DNA of 64,000 nt from Purpureocillium takamizusanense (taxonomy: Eukaryota; Ascomycota; Sordariomycetes; Hypocreales; Ophiocordycipitaceae): positions 771,501-835,500 of the forward strand of contig NC_063074.1 of the NCBI RefSeq assembly GCF_022605165.1, written 5' to 3'. The notes beneath the pieces are model-generated. The model was not told the DNA's origin. It made no database searches and worked only from the letters and a program-made list of their open reading frames with translations. The position numbers and the translations under genes were made by a program. Each line of letters begins with the position of its first letter. Position 1 is the first letter of the stretch. Positions 1 to 12,000 of this stretch are shown here, in pieces.

Positions 1-3000
1 GAGGTGCGATTTCTGAAATCTCTCCTTCCTCGTCACGAGCTTTCCTTTGCGCTGCATGCCCTCCTGCCCTTCGAACAATGGCAATGTCTCGAGCTCGGCT
101 GCAATGACTGCTGAGGGATCATCCGTCTTGTAAACGATATCCAACGTATTTCGTCGATTATCTCGCGTTTGAAATCGCTTTTCTGACGGAGGAAAGTAGC
201 GGTGCTTTTGCCATAGCTGAGCCAGCCGCTTGATACCCTCGATTCGCAGTTCTTCAGGGTTGTCGCCTGTCTGCGTCCTCGGAATGGAAGGGTGCCTCGG
301 GCTGAGAGGAATCAAAACATACCGGGCACGCCAGAACCTGAGACTCTCCATCATCTCGTCATGATGGCCAGCGAGGAAGGAGTCGATAGTGTTCCAGTTG
401 CGCTCCAGTTTGGGAGTGAGGATATCGACCCTTCGGGTCTCGTAGCTGTCATCAAGCAATGTTCGAATCGCCGGCTTGTATACTGCCGAGAACCCTTCCG
501 AAACAGAAGGCTCAGCTGGTTTACGCACGTATATGTTGACTTCCACCTCAGTACCATTGACACAGGAGAGTTGATGAATAGTATTTCCGACAGACATGAA
601 GACACTCGTGCCATCGTCCAGTGGCTGGTCTCGGGAGAAGATATCCGCGATCTTAATGAGCTTTTGCCCGAATGCCTGAGCCACAGAGGGGCCGACGATG
701 ACCTGAAAGCCGTGCGAGAAGCGCATGCTGATGAGTTCCTTGATGAACTCTTTTCGGGACCTGGGTTCCTCGGCCACATCATCGTCGGCATTTTGATCAA
801 CATTATAAGGGTGTCGCTGGTACTCCGCGTCGAATTGGGCCTTTGGAGGGAAATACTCCGTCGTGAGAGGCACCGCTGCAGGGCAACAGAGCGTCTTCCA
901 CTTTTGCACCTTCATGTCCGATGTGCGTGGAAAGACATGCTGCCATCGGCTGTACAGAACGGTGTCGTCTATACGGTGATGCTCAGGATTGGATGGATTG
1001 AGGAGACTGAGCCATGGCGTGACGGCGGTCTTTGGGGACAAGGTCGTCGGCAGCTCGGGCACCATCCCGGCCCGCAGCTTGCTAGTATACACCTTTTGTG
1101 CGTCCTCTGCACGCATGGCGTTGGACTTTCGTACGTCGTGATCATCGTCAGGTCTCTCTCGCCTGACGTTGGGCTGCGCAAAGACAGTTGCGGGTGGAAC
1201 CAGGTGACTGGTTGCCAAGTCTTGTCGGCTTGGGCCATCTCGTTTCGAAATCGGGATGCTGGGTGTGGCTGGGATCCCTTCGGCTATAGATTCCCGAGCG
1301 TCGGATTTCGATTTACGCGCCGAAGAAGAAGAGGTAGCACTTGCAATGGTCTGCGGCGTCGTTGGCCTCAAATCCGAGAGAGACCTTGGAGCGGACGGCG
1401 GCCGCAGATCGCCTGCTGACACAACGGCGGCACTGACTGTCTCCGCCTTGACCTCCGCTACTGCAACCTTTGGAGCAGCGATTCCGAACCCTCGTTGGCC
1501 GAGGCTAATGTGTCTCATGAACTTTGGAGTCTTTATCGCCTTCATTGTTACTTCTGGAGGGGGTAGCTTAGGGGTGGCAATGGAATGCTCGCGCGGTTTT
1601 CTTTCCATGGCCATGTTTGGCTTTTCGGCCTCTGCCGTGGTCAGGGAGAATTTCCTAGAAGCTGCCTGACCATAATGCTTCCTCTCTGGCAAAGAGGTCC
1701 CTAGCGCGGCAGCGTCCTCAGACTGTTGTTTTCGAGGCATGTCGTCCAATTCCATGCGATGTTTTGGAGAATGATGATGGTGCCGTGCAGTCAAGTGGCT
1801 TTTGGAATCGTCAAACTCCTGTAAAAGTTTCCAGATCGACTTCTCCCCAGGGCGAACGAGCCTTTCAGGGGCGAACTTTTGAAAGCCGATGACGCTGTCG
1901 ACCAGAGTCTCCGGGGCTCGCAGGTTTGGGATGTAAAGCGTGTCGCCAATGCGGTCCTGGCGCCGCTTCGAAGTCGCTGCGCCGTCAATGGCATGCGTTG
2001 GGTAGTGAGGGTCTGACTGCAGCGGGGCCGCCTCGATCTCGTTGGCGTCCAAGACACTTCGCATTTGCAAGTCGTACATACGACACCTCATTCTGAATTC
2101 GTCCTCATCGTCCTGCTCAACCCTATTCGACACAGTGAGAGCAATACCCGCGTAAGACAGTGCTTCGTTAGATGTGCCGGTCCAGAATGAGACATGTAGC
2201 CACTGCGGTAGGGCGTAGCACCACTTCTCGTTCGCCGCCATTGAGGTAAGGGACTCAATCCGGCGCGTGACTATAGAAGCCTTGGTAGGTGAGAAAGAAC
2301 CTGTCAAGGACTGATAACTCCCGATCACAGGCGTTGGTTGATTTGGTGTGCTATCGCGACTCTGGTATGACCTGGAGAAAGAAGCGCCCTGACCAAGCGG
2401 GTTGTCCTCGGAGAACCGAGGGTTCCTGTACTTGAACAGAGGTACAGAGTGCAGCGGCATCCGGGGCATGCAAATGAGATCTATACCCATGCCGTTACCG
2501 ACAAGCGCTTCCGTGGTCCTTCTTAAAGTCTCGTAGTCGACCTCAAAAATTCCCGGGCCCGGGGTAATGACAGCGATGGAAATGCCGGTGCGAGTGAGGT
2601 CCCTGTCGATGTAATCATGAGAAAATTGCGACGCGGCTAGGTTGATGGCCTCAAGCATGTTGCCGTGGATGGATAGTGACGATTCCGCTTTGATTCTCGT
2701 TACTGGACCATCCTTGCCCCCGAGCTCTTCCGAGCACTGTTCCGAAAAGGCGCCAACGTGTTGATGGTGGAGGCTTATGTCTCGTCGGAAGTAATTGAAT
2801 TCTCTTTTGAGTTGATAGAGAATCTTTGTCCACTCCCCACTTGCCATTTGGCTGACAACCACACGGTAGAAGTCCTTGTACGGCCGGCGGTTACCATATG
2901 GCTGCACGCCTGTGCAGTAGTCGCTCGGGAGCGCTTCTGTTGCCAGCTCACTTGAGATGCCAGTGTCATACTCCACACGAGCAAAGAGCACTATGCTGAC

Positions 3001-4030
3001 AAGGTGCTTCACCCTCAAAAGGGCCCAGCGCTTGAACATGGCAGGAAGGAAGCCGTTGACGACCTTGCTGAACATAATCTCCCCAGAGCTTTCCGAGTCA
3101 AAGTCCCACATCTCACGGGACATTTGTATGAAGAGCATGTATCTGGCTGATTCGCTGCGAAAGATTGGTCTGGTGTCTCGGACAAAGAAGGCAGAATGCA
3201 CATTTTGTCCCTCAACGAAAACGGCGGTGACCTGCGCCTTGATAGTCCCCATGAAAAGTATGGACTGTCCCTTGTAGACTGTTTTTTGAGTCAGCTCCCC
3301 CACGGTCAGCCTCCACATGTCCGCCCTGGAGAGATATTGGTCCTTGAAAGTCATCTCGACGTGGGTGGCCTCAGTTGCAGGGTGGTCCTTGTCAACCTTC
3401 ATCGTACGGTTAGCACAGGTCTCCTGTCAGAAAGGGAATGGCGGGGCCCAGTACTGGAGCAAGTAAGACCTGATGGCCTTTCTTCATGCCAAACGCGTCT
3501 GCAATATTCTTTATGACGTAGACCTCGGCGTCGGGGTGCCGAGCCTTCATTTCCCTAGTCATGTCCTTGGCCACGAAGATGTATCGGCTGTGAGAGCAGT
3601 CGTGGTCGCCGGCTGCCGGCCTCGCGCCATCGTAATGATCGTGAGACGGCTGTTTGTTGAAGCTTCCGTAGGCACCCGAAGAGGTTCGGGCAGAATCACC
3701 CTTGGCCAAAACAGTGATGGACACGAGGGATCCGGGCTTGACTTCGGGGCCAAGCAGGTCAAGATTGAGGAGGACCTCGTCGCGGACGTAGCTCTCGTTC
3801 ACAGTGACATGGCAGTATCTCTCGGCGCGGCGGCGGCCCCTATCGTCTCTTATGGTAGAATGGGTCGAGTTGCTACCTGGAGAGCCAGGGGATGTGGCGA
3901 GAGGGCGGTGGACGTGGTGGTGGTGATGGTGGAAGGGGTGGTGGTCGTGGCCGGTGCTCGTCTGCCGGAGGTGAGACCATCGCGGACCCCGGCGCGGGCC
4001 CGACGATGCTGTTCCGGCATTTCGAGACAT
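1..4030 (-). CDS. iml1: Iml1/DEPDC5 homologue, TORC1-inhibiting GAP subunit (3' end cut by window)
   Basis: Vacuolar-membrane protein of the SEACIT (GATOR1-like) complex, which stimulates GTP hydrolysis by Gtr/Rag GTPases and so inhibits TORC1 on amino-acid starvation. Exon 1 is 4030-3455 and exon 2 is 3396 to the window edge. The 58-nt intron 3397-3454 has a GTACTG donor and a TGCTAAC branch point, and splicing gives the family-typical VLLAP/VDKDHP junction. About 1324 residues are visible of a protein usually near 1800. The N-terminal Iml1 domain follows a low-complexity start that includes a histidine run at about residues 29-41; segments such as [10 protein letters not shown] and [20 protein letters not shown] sequence identify the family. 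The reading frame stays open to base 1, so the DEP domain and C terminus lie outside. The start is the first ATG of the open frame. The neighbour at 5615 is divergent and unrelated. Confidence 0.93.
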
Positions 4031-5614
4031 GAAGACAGGTCTAGTCTCATCTCAAGAGCGTGGTCGGACCGCCCGGGAGCAATTGCATGGCGGGTGTACG
4101 AGCGCAAGGGTTGCTGGCGAGCCGTGATGCGCTCCGATGTTGTCAGTTGACGTCGTGGCAGAATCGAGGCGTGAAGCTCCGCGATTGCACACGGAGCTAC
4201 ACCGCTTTCCGGTTTGGGTCAAGACCCCCCCGCAAGTACAATTAGCATGCTGCCCAGTGCCCACCAGGTCGCGACATTTGCCCCCCCCCTTTTTCCGGGG
4301 GCAGCTCATGGGTAGTACCTTGATGTCGTGAGTAACTGCTTCGTGCAACCTTGGTACCGATTGCAGGCCAGCTTGTTCAACAACGGTCAGGGGGTGCTCA
4401 CGGCTCAATTTACGCGGGCTCACACGCGCCGCATTGAAGCTTTTTGTCAAGCTTTCTTTCGGCGGCGCCCGTCATATGACGCCACTCTCTAAGTACCTCC
4501 CAGCGGGCATCCGCAATCGCCCAAGAAGGCAGGGTCCTTCGGGGCGATTCTGCATCGGCTCTCGGTGTACCCATTTCGCGACCTTTCGCCGCCCGTATTT
4601 GCTGTGTGCTTCTTCATTGGAAGGCTGCGGTTTATAGGAGGCGCCGATTGCGAGATCTCTGGATTATGCTGGGTCTCTACACGGCATCAGTAGGCCCGCG
4701 GACCTCCAATACTCCAGAAGGCTTGCCCCGAGGTGTTGGTAATTCCATAAGCCTGTCGACTTATGCGCCACCATATGAGCTTACAAAGGTTCACTGGGCA
4801 TGGCCTAGGCTCTGGATTTCGTCTGAGCCCTCGTCGTATCTTGCGAATCGGTGATGCGTTGGGGAGGACTAACGCCATCACGAGTGCAACGGTGAGACCT
4901 CATTCCTTGGTGCGGTGGTGTAATGTATCACCTTCCACCACGCTACATAGCACGGCCGTGCACGAGCCAAACACTCTGAAGTAGCCAGAGGCCATGCAAC
5001 GGATGCCACACATATTGAGGCCAAGGCCCAGTAACCGCGTTGAAGCAGTGATTTGGTGGACATCCACGTAGTTCAACTTGGTTGGCAATACATGCCATGG
5101 CAAGGCCGGGCTTGCACTGGCCACTTTCTGCCTCGACATATAATCACAACCATGGTACTAGCATGACCTGCTCTCTCTGTGGTGTCTGTATATTAATAGT
5201 CTCTTGACTACCGAAACCGTTTTGAGCTTCCTGATCCGTCCGCTCTGCCGCATGAATTGCAACCTCGCAAGCCTCAATACGACGCAAAATCGAAACGCAT
5301 CCAGACGGCAAAAGCCTCCGACTAAGGCAGCTCTTGCCTCTTCTGGCTTTTAGTTGAATGTTAGTGCAAGCCACATCGTCCTGCGTGAGGTTCTCGCCAG
5401 TGCCGCGTCGACGGCACATAGGAGACGGGCGATTAATCCGATACCAACTGGGCTTCCCCATGTGGAATGTTCTCAGTTGATCTTTTCTCGGGTGATGCTC
5501 TTAGTAGGATAGCTGATGCTGCAGACACATAGCGGATAAGAGACAGGCCTGCCCGGACGCATTGACGCGAGCATTTGATGCTTGCAGTCGTGTTGAACAA
5601 TCGCTACTTTCAAA
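4031..5614. other. Intergenic region between divergent iml1 and the CDF transporter
   Basis: About 1.6 kb shared upstream region of two divergent genes. A run of nine C at 4281-4289 is followed by T and G runs. The short open frames here show no recognisable domain and none can be joined by plausible introns. I see no RNA gene. Confidence 0.6.
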
Positions 5615-7183
5615 ATGGCCTGTACCAAAATCTCTCGCAGGCAGCGTCTCATTGCAACCATCGCTATATCTTTCACATTCTTCGTTGCCGAGCTCATCGG
5701 TGAGTTCTCGCATTGAATTCGTCGTATCTCACCATTGCTGAGAAATGACCAGCTGGGTTCTATACACACTCTTTGGCCTTGGTGGCTGACGCCTTTCACT
5801 ACGTAAGTACTCCATATGATCCTGATGCGGTTTTCACAATAAATTAATTAATATCGTGTAGTTGAGCGACCTGGCTGGGTTTGTGGTGGCACTCGTAGCT
5901 GTTGTGGTAGAATCACTCAAGCTCATCGGCGGCGGCCATTGCTTATCAGCTCATAGGTCACAGAACGGTCTGAACCACCGCCAAAGAAATATACATTTGG
6001 ATGGCAGCGAGCTACGCTACTAGGCGCGTTCTTTAACGGTGTATTTCTCCTGGCCTTGGGTGTCAGCATCCTTGTGCAGGCCATCGAGCGCTTCTCCCAT
6101 ATTACGCGTGAGTCCAAAACACTAGATGTTCTGGTGGCAGGCTGACAGATGGAAATCCAGCAATTGAAGACCCCAAGCTTGTCCTGATTATTGGCTGTGT
6201 TGGATTTGGCCTGAACGTCATAGTTATGTCCTTTCTTCACGGTGAGCCACCTCCTCTGTGCGCCAGGGGGGTTTGAATACTAAGCTACGAAGAACATGAC
6301 CATGGACATGACCACGGCGAGGAGCACGGACACAGCCACAGGCACTCAAATGAGTTGGATACAGAAGAAGAAGAAGTTGCATTCCACATGAGCGACTGGA
6401 AGCCTACAGCACAAGCAACCACGGTGAATCCTTCTGCTGCGATCAAGGTGCTGGACCTGAGTTCTGATGTTGTCTTCAAGAGCCATCACGAACACAAACA
6501 CAACATAGCCAAACCCTCTCGCCCCGGACGAGACCTTGGAATGTTGGGTGTTCTTATTCATGTTGTTGGTGATGCCATTAATAACATAGGTGTGATTATT
6601 TCTGCCGTGGTCATTTGGAAAGCCGAAGGACAAGGTCGATACTACATCGATCCTGCAATCAGTGTCTTCATCGCTGTCATGATCTTCCTCACGGCTATAC
6701 CATTGACTAGAAGCAGCGGGAGCATCCTTCTGCAAATAGCTCCTGGAGGCATTGATCTCGAGGACGTGAAGCATGACATCGAATCAGTGAGAAGACAAGC
6801 GCGTAAACCAGGGGATCTCTAGGGCTGACAAGAAATCGCAGATTCCGGGCGTTGAGTCGGTCCATGAATTGCACATTTGGCGTCTCGACCAGCATAAGTC
6901 AGTGGCAACGGCTCATGTAGTTGTTGACGATAGGACTGTCAAGAACTTTGAGGAAATGGCCAAGGTCATTATGGAATGTTTGCATGCATACGGTATTCAT
7001 TCGGTTACTCTCCAGCCGGAGGCCCTGCCTCCAAGCGACACCGCGACAGGTTTCGCTCGCAGCGTACACAATGGGGCGCCGTCTCAAGTCAAGAAACGAG
7101 TCAGGCAAAGAGCAGGATGCCAGCTCGTGTGTGGGAAGCTTTGTGACAGGATGAGGTGCTGTGAGACGGCCAGTGCGAGTTGA
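5615..7183 (+). CDS. Cation diffusion facilitator, Zrc1/Cot1-type zinc transporter
   Basis: Membrane antiporter that moves Zn2+ (and often Co2+/Cd2+) from cytosol into vacuole or another organelle. The model has seven exons: 5615-5699, 5753-5802, 5862-5906, 5957-6107, 6149-6241, 6293-6786 and 6842-7183, giving 419 residues in one frame. Both HxxxD zinc sites are visible: HYLSD in the second membrane helix and HVVGD in the fifth. Having two HD sites is typical of zinc-selective members. A cytosolic histidine-rich loop (HEHDHGHDHGEEHGHSHRH) lies between helices 4 and 5. The conserved segments KKYTFGWQRA and VHELHIWRLDQ and a C-terminal cysteine cluster (CQLVCGKLCDRMRCC) match the fungal vacuolar group. 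The introns are 41-59 nt and very dense at the 5' end, with exons of only 50 and 45 nt. The surrounding DNA is more AT-rich than its neighbours. Confidence 0.93.
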
Positions 7184-7824
7184 GTTGCAGGGCTTCCGCT
7201 GTAGTAACTTGAATTATCTCACGGCCGGAATCTGACATGGCGATTCAAGAGGCAGCTTAGTGACCAGTGCTGCGAGATAGTCTCACATACAGTGACTCAC
7301 GACCCCCGATGTCCGCTTGTGTTGAGCTATGATGATGGCGAGTCGGCCGGCAAGACACAGTCGACCGCGCTACTGGTGTCCAGGCTAAACTGGCCAAATG
7401 GCCAAACGAAATACAAGATGTGATAGAGGAAGCAGAAAAACGGTAGCGACGGAAGTGGTAATGAGGACTGCATTCGTATATTGTGCGATACGCAGCGCTT
7501 GGACTAGGTCGAATGCTGTCCGCCATGGAGCTTCACGGAGGTGACATGTGCCGGCAAGCCCCTCTCGGGCAAACTCTTCTGCGCGGACGTTGCCTTGTCC
7601 GAACTTCTGGACCATCTAGTTAGCGCGGGGTGTATGCCGCGATGCCGCTTTCAACTCCGCCTTTCGGCAAACACGGCCAGCGAATAAAAGTACCACGGTG
7701 GCAGTCGAAGTCGACGACCAACAGACACAGGATTTCATTCGTCATATTGCAGTTAATTGCTTCGTAACCACGCCCAGTCAATTGTGTCCAGTCTCTCTCT
7801 TTCTGTGCAAAACCCCCTGTCAGG
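7184..7824. other. Intergenic, tandem genes
   Basis: 641 bases between the zinc transporter stop and the dehydrogenase start; it should hold the 3' end of one and the promoter of the other. No coding signal or repeat seen. An AT-richer stretch (AATAAAAG) lies about 140 bases before the next ATG. Confidence 0.5.
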
Positions 7825-9073
7825 ATGCCGCCGACCGCTGTGCTGCCATCGCCCAGGACGTACAGCATTGCTGCCATACCCGCCGACGGCATCGGGCCAG
7901 AGGTCATTGAAGCTGGGATTGAGGTCCTGTCTGCTCTTGCCGAGAGCCTTGGATCCTTTGCGATTGACTTCACGCACTACGATTGGAGCTCTGACACGTA
8001 CAAGAAGACGGGCAAGTACATTCCGGACGGCGGACTGGAACAGCTCAAGAAGCATGACGCCATCTTCTTTGGTGCCGTCGGGGCGCCTGGTAAGAGTTCC
8101 TCGACGATGGATGAGGATGCCAATGTTCCGTAGGCGACGAGAGATACGAACTGATTCATCGGTAGACGTTCCCGACCACATCTCTTTATGGGGACTTCGC
8201 CTGGCTATTTGCCAACCCTTTCAGCAGTACGCCAACGTGCGTCCGACTCGCATCCTGCCCGGCATTAGCTCACCGCTGCGCAACTGTAAGCGCGAGGATC
8301 TTGACTGGGTCATAGTACGCGAGAACAGCGAGGGCGAGTATGCTGGGCAAGGAGGTCGCTCCCACAGAGGTTGCGCTTGGGAAACAGCGACAGAAGTCGC
8401 CATCTTCACACGGCACGGCATCATTAGGCTCATGCGATTCGCCTTCGAGACGGCACAGAGAAGACGGCGAAAGATGCTCACGGTAGTCACCAAGAGCAAC
8501 GCGCAGCGCAACGGCATGGTTCTCTGGGACGAGGTGGCAGCAGCGGTGAGCAAGGAATTCCCAGACGTCACCATGGACAAGATGTTGGTCGATGCTATGA
8601 CGGTGCGCATGGTGCAGAAGCCGGAGAGCCTCGACACCATTGTCGCGACGAATCTCGTGAGTAGACGGACCGGCGGCGTACATCTCAACAAATGGAGACA
8701 CTGACTGCCAAAAAAGCATGCCGACATTCTCTCGGACCTTGCTGCTGCATTGGCTGGATCCATTGGCATCGCTCCCACGAGCAACCTCGACCCCACTCGC
8801 GAGCATCCGTCCATGTTTGAGCCCATTCATGGCTCTGCGTTCGATATCACCGGCAAGGGCATCTCCAACCCGATCGCAACATTCTGGACTGCCGCCGAGA
8901 TGCTCGCATGGCTAGGCGAAGACGAGGCGTCTGCTACCCTGATGAAGTCGGTGGAGAACATTTGTGCCCGTGGCGTCGTGACGCCCGACCTGGGCGGTAT
9001 TGCCGGCACCAAAGAGGTGACGGCTGCTGTGCTAGCTGATATCAAGGGAGACTCCAGCAAGACGCACCAGTAG
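7825..9073 (+). CDS. Tartrate/D-malate-type dehydrogenase (isocitrate/isopropylmalate dehydrogenase family)
   Basis: NAD-dependent beta-decarboxylating dehydrogenase acting on tartrate, D-malate or a similar 2-hydroxy acid. Exons are 7825-8089, 8166-8656 and 8717-9073, coding for 370 residues. The start gives the usual short lead into the first strand (SIAAIPADGIGPEV). The fold's signatures follow in order: the VRENSEGEYAG segment, the GGRSHRG..WETATEVAIFTR substrate loop that separates this branch from LeuB, the catalytic KSNAQRNG region, the VDAMTVRMV metal-binding region, and the C-terminal EPIHGSAFDITGKG cofactor segment. No mitochondrial presequence is evident, so a cytosolic location is inferred. 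The exact substrate cannot be told from sequence. Both introns (76 and 60 nt) shift frame, so the split is required. Confidence 0.92.
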
Positions 9074-12000
9074 GCGGACTTGATGTACTGCGTACTTCCA
9101 GTCGATCACCTTTGGCTACCAATGCGAAGAGCTGGACGATACATTCAAAGGCAACTCTCCATGTTGGATCGTAGCGATTCGTGGGAGCTGGCTTCAGGAA
9201 CCCACGCCGCTGGGCATCAGTCGAGGACCCGCGGTCTGAAGTTCGGGCACTGGCCAACGCCAGGGGTCTAGTTTGACGATGATCGCGACCGAACGTCTTG
9301 TCACAGAGAGAGCGACCAAGGCATTATTACCTGGCGCAAAGCTGGGAGGTTGGCTGTGTAATAATAAATTGCCCTTGTGCCGCCGCCAAGCTCGGACGCC
9401 GTCCATGAATCGAGCTTGACCTCCGGGCTGCTGTTGTCCCCTATCCACTACGTGCTATTATGGCTCTAGCCCCGGAAGTGCCGCGCGGTAATGGATACGG
9501 TGCGATGGGCCGGCCCACCAGCCACGAGAATTGTTGTCTGCTAAGTTACCTCCGGTATGCTATTGGGCGGCGCAGGGCTGGGAGAATGGCGAGAAATGCC
9601 GCGGCCCTGACCGAATGGTTCTCGGCTGCTCGGCGCTGTGGTGGCTTGCGGTTTGGTCTGGTACGCGCGACTGATGAAGAGCCGCGGCGAATGGCTGATG
9701 AGCTGCGTGCCCCCTTTGTGGTGGCTGAACGTGCTCATGAGTTCTGTACGCACACAATCGGTTTATGTCCTTTGTACGCACGAAGTACATGATCCATAGA
9801 GGCATTGAAAATCGGCTCACCGTCGTTGAAATGCGTCGCATGTCTGCCAAGGCGCCAGGACCGGAGGAAGAGCTCGGCTGGTGGGCTGTACTATACCCAT
9901 GGCGCCATCCACGAAGCATATACGGAGTAGGAAGGGAAGCGAGCGGCAGCCGGTTGAGCATTGCCGACTGCCTCGGGCACCATCGGACACGGCGCGGGCG
10001 GGGCTATCTAGCTTGGTGGCTTTGCAGCGAGAGAGCCAGACTGGTCGAGTCAGCGGAGCAGCCCAATGGCATGCTGTGGGTTGGAAAACCCAAGGTAAGG
10101 TGCCCGCCCACACGCTGCCTGGGCGGGCCGCTTGCGATGGGGGAGGACCCTGGCGCCTTTGGGTGGCTTTGACGGGCCCCATTCAACCTTGGAAGACCTG
10201 CTCTCATCAACAGGTCAAGCCGCCACTGGACTTGGCCGAGCAAGGCCGGCGTCGATAGGTGGCACTTGAGCGGGGCGGGGTCCGTGGCCGGGACTGCCGC
10301 CGCTTCCTGGCCGAGCCGCGTGCGTGGCATGACACGGTTACGGGCAAGATGGGCCAGAGTGCCCGCTCGTTTATTAAACGCCCGCTCATCCCCACCAACA
10401 AGCCAGCCTGCCTGCCAAAGGCAGCAGTGGAGGGCATGAGGGATCCGTCCCTGGCATCCTGGCCCAAATCGACCTGTCTCGCGTGACACTGCCAGGCATG
10501 CAGCTTCTGGCAGGCTCCGGGTCACGAGGGTGGGCCGGCTCGTGCGTGAGCAGTCTCCCAGGCGCTTCGCATACTTGGAACGTATGCCCTGTCGACGAAG
10601 ATACAGCAGCGCGGGCAGTGGGCGAGCTGGCCAGGTAGCACGAACTTAGAATGTAATAATGACCATGCTTGGGTAGGGTAGCTGCGACGATGGGTCGGTC
10701 TGAGAGGCCGTTGTTGGTGTTGGTACTGGTGTTGGGAGCTGGAGCAGCATCCAAAAGGTTGAGCTGCACGAGGGGGACCAGGAGTCCAGTGGCAAGTTGC
10801 ACAAGCAGGAGGCGGGCGGCGGGGAAGGGAAAACGAGGATGGGATGGAGGCTCCTTCCTCACATGAGTCGACCTACCGACCGCCTGCCAGTCCTGCCCTC
10901 TCCGCGGGTCACTCGTACCATCCGTCCTGTAATAGTAATTATTAAGGACCATTTACTGCCTTAGTACAGTAACGTACTGTAATACAGTATCTACCTGCTA
11001 GACCTACTAACCTCTAACCTCGGATACTCATGGAGGTAGGCACTAAGCAACGTACCTACCTACTAAGGTAGGAAAAGCACTTCATCTTGAAATTTCCGCC
11101 ATACCCGTCTCACCGCAACTTCCGCCGTTCTTTCGTCTTGGATGCCTGGCTCAAGGAGGCCACGAGTGATGCAGGTGGTGGTGCATCGGCGTGCACGGCG
11201 TCATCTGCACAGCCGGACAGGCATACAGGGCCGACGGGATGCGACTGTGCGACGGAAGTGGGCAGCAGGTTCGTCATGATTGCCATTCGCGGGCATGGCC
11301 TCTTGGTTGGGCAAGAGGCATGGGATTCCACGGCCGATCAGATTTGTCCTGCCCTGTCTGTCCCCTTGCTTCCATGCAATGCCTCCCCATCGCCCGCCCC
11401 CCATGCGCCCCATGGCCCCCTCCACAGCGGTGATGGCGAGGTTCCGCCGCGCCCAGAGTCCACTCGTTGACCGCCGGTGACGGAATGGGCGGCCAGGTTG
11501 ACTTCACACATGCAGTCCTGACATGCATGCATCGGCTCAGCGTCGCCTTGAAGAGCCACAGCACTCGGCCAGGAGGTTTCGGCATCGTCGCCGCCAACAG
11601 CTGCCAGCTGCCAACAAATGGATGGCGAAAGGTTCCTTTTCAGGGGGGGGCGCGTCGTAACTCGGTAGCCTACAAACCCATCTTCCACACACAGGATGGC
11701 CTCGAAAGTTTGTGGTGTGCATGTTCTCAAGCCCCCCCTGCCACCGACATCGATCCCGTTTGCCACATGACGACGATGGGGCTTATTTCCTCCAGGGGTC
11801 GTTGGACGGTCATGACGGCGTACGGCGCTTTGTGCTTTTTTGTATTGATTGACACTCGTAGTCCCTTGCCCTTGCTTGTCCTGGTATCTGGGGCCCTTTT
11901 GTCCTGCCCTGCCTGTCTGCCGTCAAACTCACGGCTGAGTTGCCACAGGAAGGGCCCGGCCGTTGCCCGAACAATGCTATCGCGAGTCTGACAGGCCGGG

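Noticed and set aside
3473..4150. 225-codon plus-strand frame opposite iml1 exon 1
   Set aside because: Antisense shadow of a well-supported coding exon.
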